From the NCBI RefSeq assembly GCF_001435445.1, contig NZ_AZDH01000017.1:226936-290935 (forward strand): 64,000 bases of DNA, written 5' to 3'. Made by a program: the position numbers and the translations under genes. How positions within the stretch are numbered: the first letter of the stretch is position 1; each line of letters starts with the position of its first letter. Of the stretch, positions 63,039-64,000 are shown piece by piece. The notes beneath the pieces are model-generated. The model was not told the origin of the DNA, searched no databases, and worked only from the letters and a program-made list of their open reading frames with translations. The stretch comes from Companilactobacillus kimchii DSM 13961 = JCM 10707 (lineage in GTDB: Bacteria; Bacillota; Bacilli; Lactobacillales; Lactobacillaceae).

Positions 63039-64000
63039 CTAGGCAAATTGACTTAAATATTCCCAACGTTCCATCAGTTTTTCTTCTGCTTGGTTCTTTT
63101 CATCAAGTTCTCTTTGATAATCCATTAACTTTTCATAACCATTATCTGGATTATTCAATTCATCTTGTAAGGTGGATATTTCAGAATCTAATTTGTCGAT
63201 CTGAGGTTCTAGTTTTTCGTACTCTTTTTGTTCTGCATAAGTTAATTTCTTCTTAGGCTCGGCCTTTTGTTCCTGTTCTGCTTTTTGCTTAGCTTCAACA
63301 TGTTTCTGTTCTTTAACTTCATGATGCTTGGCCTGCTTTTTAGCAGTTGCTCTTTCTAGATAAGCTGAATAAGAATCATAGCTTTCTTCAATTTGTCCTT
63401 GACCTTCAAAGATCAATAATTTATCAGCAATTTTATCCAAGAAATAACGATCATGGGATACTGCCAAAACAGTCCCCTTAAAACTACTCAAATAATCTTC
63501 CAGAATTGTCAAAGTTTCGATATCTAAATTATTAGTTGGTTCATCAAGCAAAAGTACATTTGGTTGATCCATTAGGATAGCTAGTAAGTATAAACGACGT
63601 TTTTCACCACCGGACAGTTCACGAACAAAGGCACCTTGCATTTGATGGTCAAATTTAAAAGTATCTAGCATCTGTGAAGCTGACATGTGTTCACCATCAG
63701 TATTTCTCACACCTTGGCCAATACTCTCCAAATATCTGATCACACGTTTATCGGGATCCATATCACGCGTGTGTTGTGTGTAGTAGCCAATCTTTACTGT
63801 TTGACCAGTCTTTATCTCACCTGAATCCAATGGAATCTGCTTATCAATGGCATTTAAAAAGGTAGTCTTACCAGAACCATTCGAACCAGTTATTCCAATA
63901 CGGTCGCCACGTGACACTAGATAGCTGAAATCATCTAGAATAACATGTTTAGCAAATTTCAAGTTGGCAGCTTTGATATCAAAAACGTCATTACCCAAAC
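63039..64000 (-). CDS. ABC-F family ATPase, C-terminal half (cut by window edge)
   Basis: The frame runs off the right edge; the TTG at 63998 is not a start. Visible is the second ABC domain: Walker A TGSNGSGKTTFLN, signature LSGGEKRRLYLLA, Walker B VLLLDEPTNNLD. A charged Lys/Glu-rich linker and a C-terminal coiled coil (about the last 90 residues) place it with Uup-like ABC-F proteins, which act on ribosomes or DNA rather than transport. Followed by thyA after 9 bp. Confidence 0.93.
   Translation of the reverse strand, partial: LGNDVFDIKAANLKFAKHVILDDFSYLVSRGDRIGITGSNGSGKTTFLNAIDKQIPLDSGEIKTGQTVKIGYYTQHTRDMDPDKRVIRYLESIGQGVRNTDGEHMSASQMLDTFKFDHQMQGAFVRELSGGEKRRLYLLAILMDQPNVLLLDEPTNNLDIETLTILEDYLSSFKGTVLAVSHDRYFLDKIADKLLIFEGQGQIEESYDSYSAYLERATAKKQAKHHEVKEQKHVEAKQKAEQEQKAEPKKKLTYAEQKEYEKLEPQIDKLDSEISTLQDELNNPDNGYEKLMDYQRELDEKNQAEEKLMERWEYLSQFA

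Overview
The window is AT-rich chromosomal DNA from a low-GC Gram-positive bacterium, almost certainly a member of the Lactobacillaceae. The main evidence is the housekeeping block ylqF-rnhB-dprA-topA-xerC-hslV-hslU, parE-parC beside plsY, ABC-F/thyA/folA, Mn-dependent pyrophosphatase ppaC, a CcpA-type cre in front of a ribose operon, and strong AGGAGG-type ribosome binding sites. Companilactobacillus is my best guess at genus, but it is a guess. I saw no rRNA, tRNA, CRISPR array or intact transposase.

Layout. (1) 1-8.9 kb is accessory: the 3' end of a cation P-type ATPase, an orphan LysR gene, a MarR-GNAT gene fused in frame to a putative bacteriocin-immunity domain, a YefM/YoeB-type toxin-antitoxin pair, a decayed stretch with a small two-helix membrane gene, a sugar O-acetyltransferase, and a TetR regulator divergent from a 14-helix drug exporter. 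(2) 9.0-24.8 kb looks like a mosaic island. IS-end-like repeats and a second ~45-bp repeat family occur near both ends. Inside are a LysR regulator divergent from a seven-gene set (His-rich anchored protein, SDR, NAD(P)-binding protein, PEBP, cupin, cyclophilin-like protein, second NAD(P)-binding protein), an MFS exporter, a beta-glucoside PTS/6-phospho-beta-glucosidase/RpiR locus, an unidentified permease, and a second copy of the LysR-operator/SDR module that has lost lysR and the His-rich gene. Two gene remnants follow. (3) 25-33.4 kb holds a metallophosphoesterase with a displaced start, recQ, an ABC-2 exporter with its TetR regulator, ogt, a stand-alone EIIA(Glc), a tyrosine-recombinase-like protein lacking catalytic residues, and a LOG-family protein. 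(4) 33.6-40.5 kb is a ribose operon rbsR-D-A-C-B-K with a well-formed promoter/cre/operator, next to a GRP-type sugar uptake gene. (5) 40.8-64 kb is mostly core: ppaC, a LysR gene, parC/parE, plsY, two small envelope genes (one split by an amber codon), an aldose-epimerase homologue, hslU/hslV, xerC, topA, a frameshifted dprA, rnhB, ylqF, yozE, ypmS, ypmR, degV, a hemolysin-III/TrhA protein, folA, thyA and an ABC-F ATPase cut by the window edge.

How the genes fit together. Sugar genes (beta-glucoside PTS, ribose uptake, EIIA) carry cre-like sites, consistent with carbon catabolite control. The duplicated LysR/SDR modules share an inverted repeat that overlaps both divergent promoters, so one LysR protein probably controls both SDR copies. 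This LysR-controlled redox cluster, its partial duplication and the flanking repeats form the most system-like accessory feature here. Its substrate cannot be read from sequence. Several genes are visibly broken: dprA (one-base deletion), a membrane gene at 49.1 kb (amber), an ORF at 4.9 kb (stop at codon 2) and a HAD phosphatase fragment.
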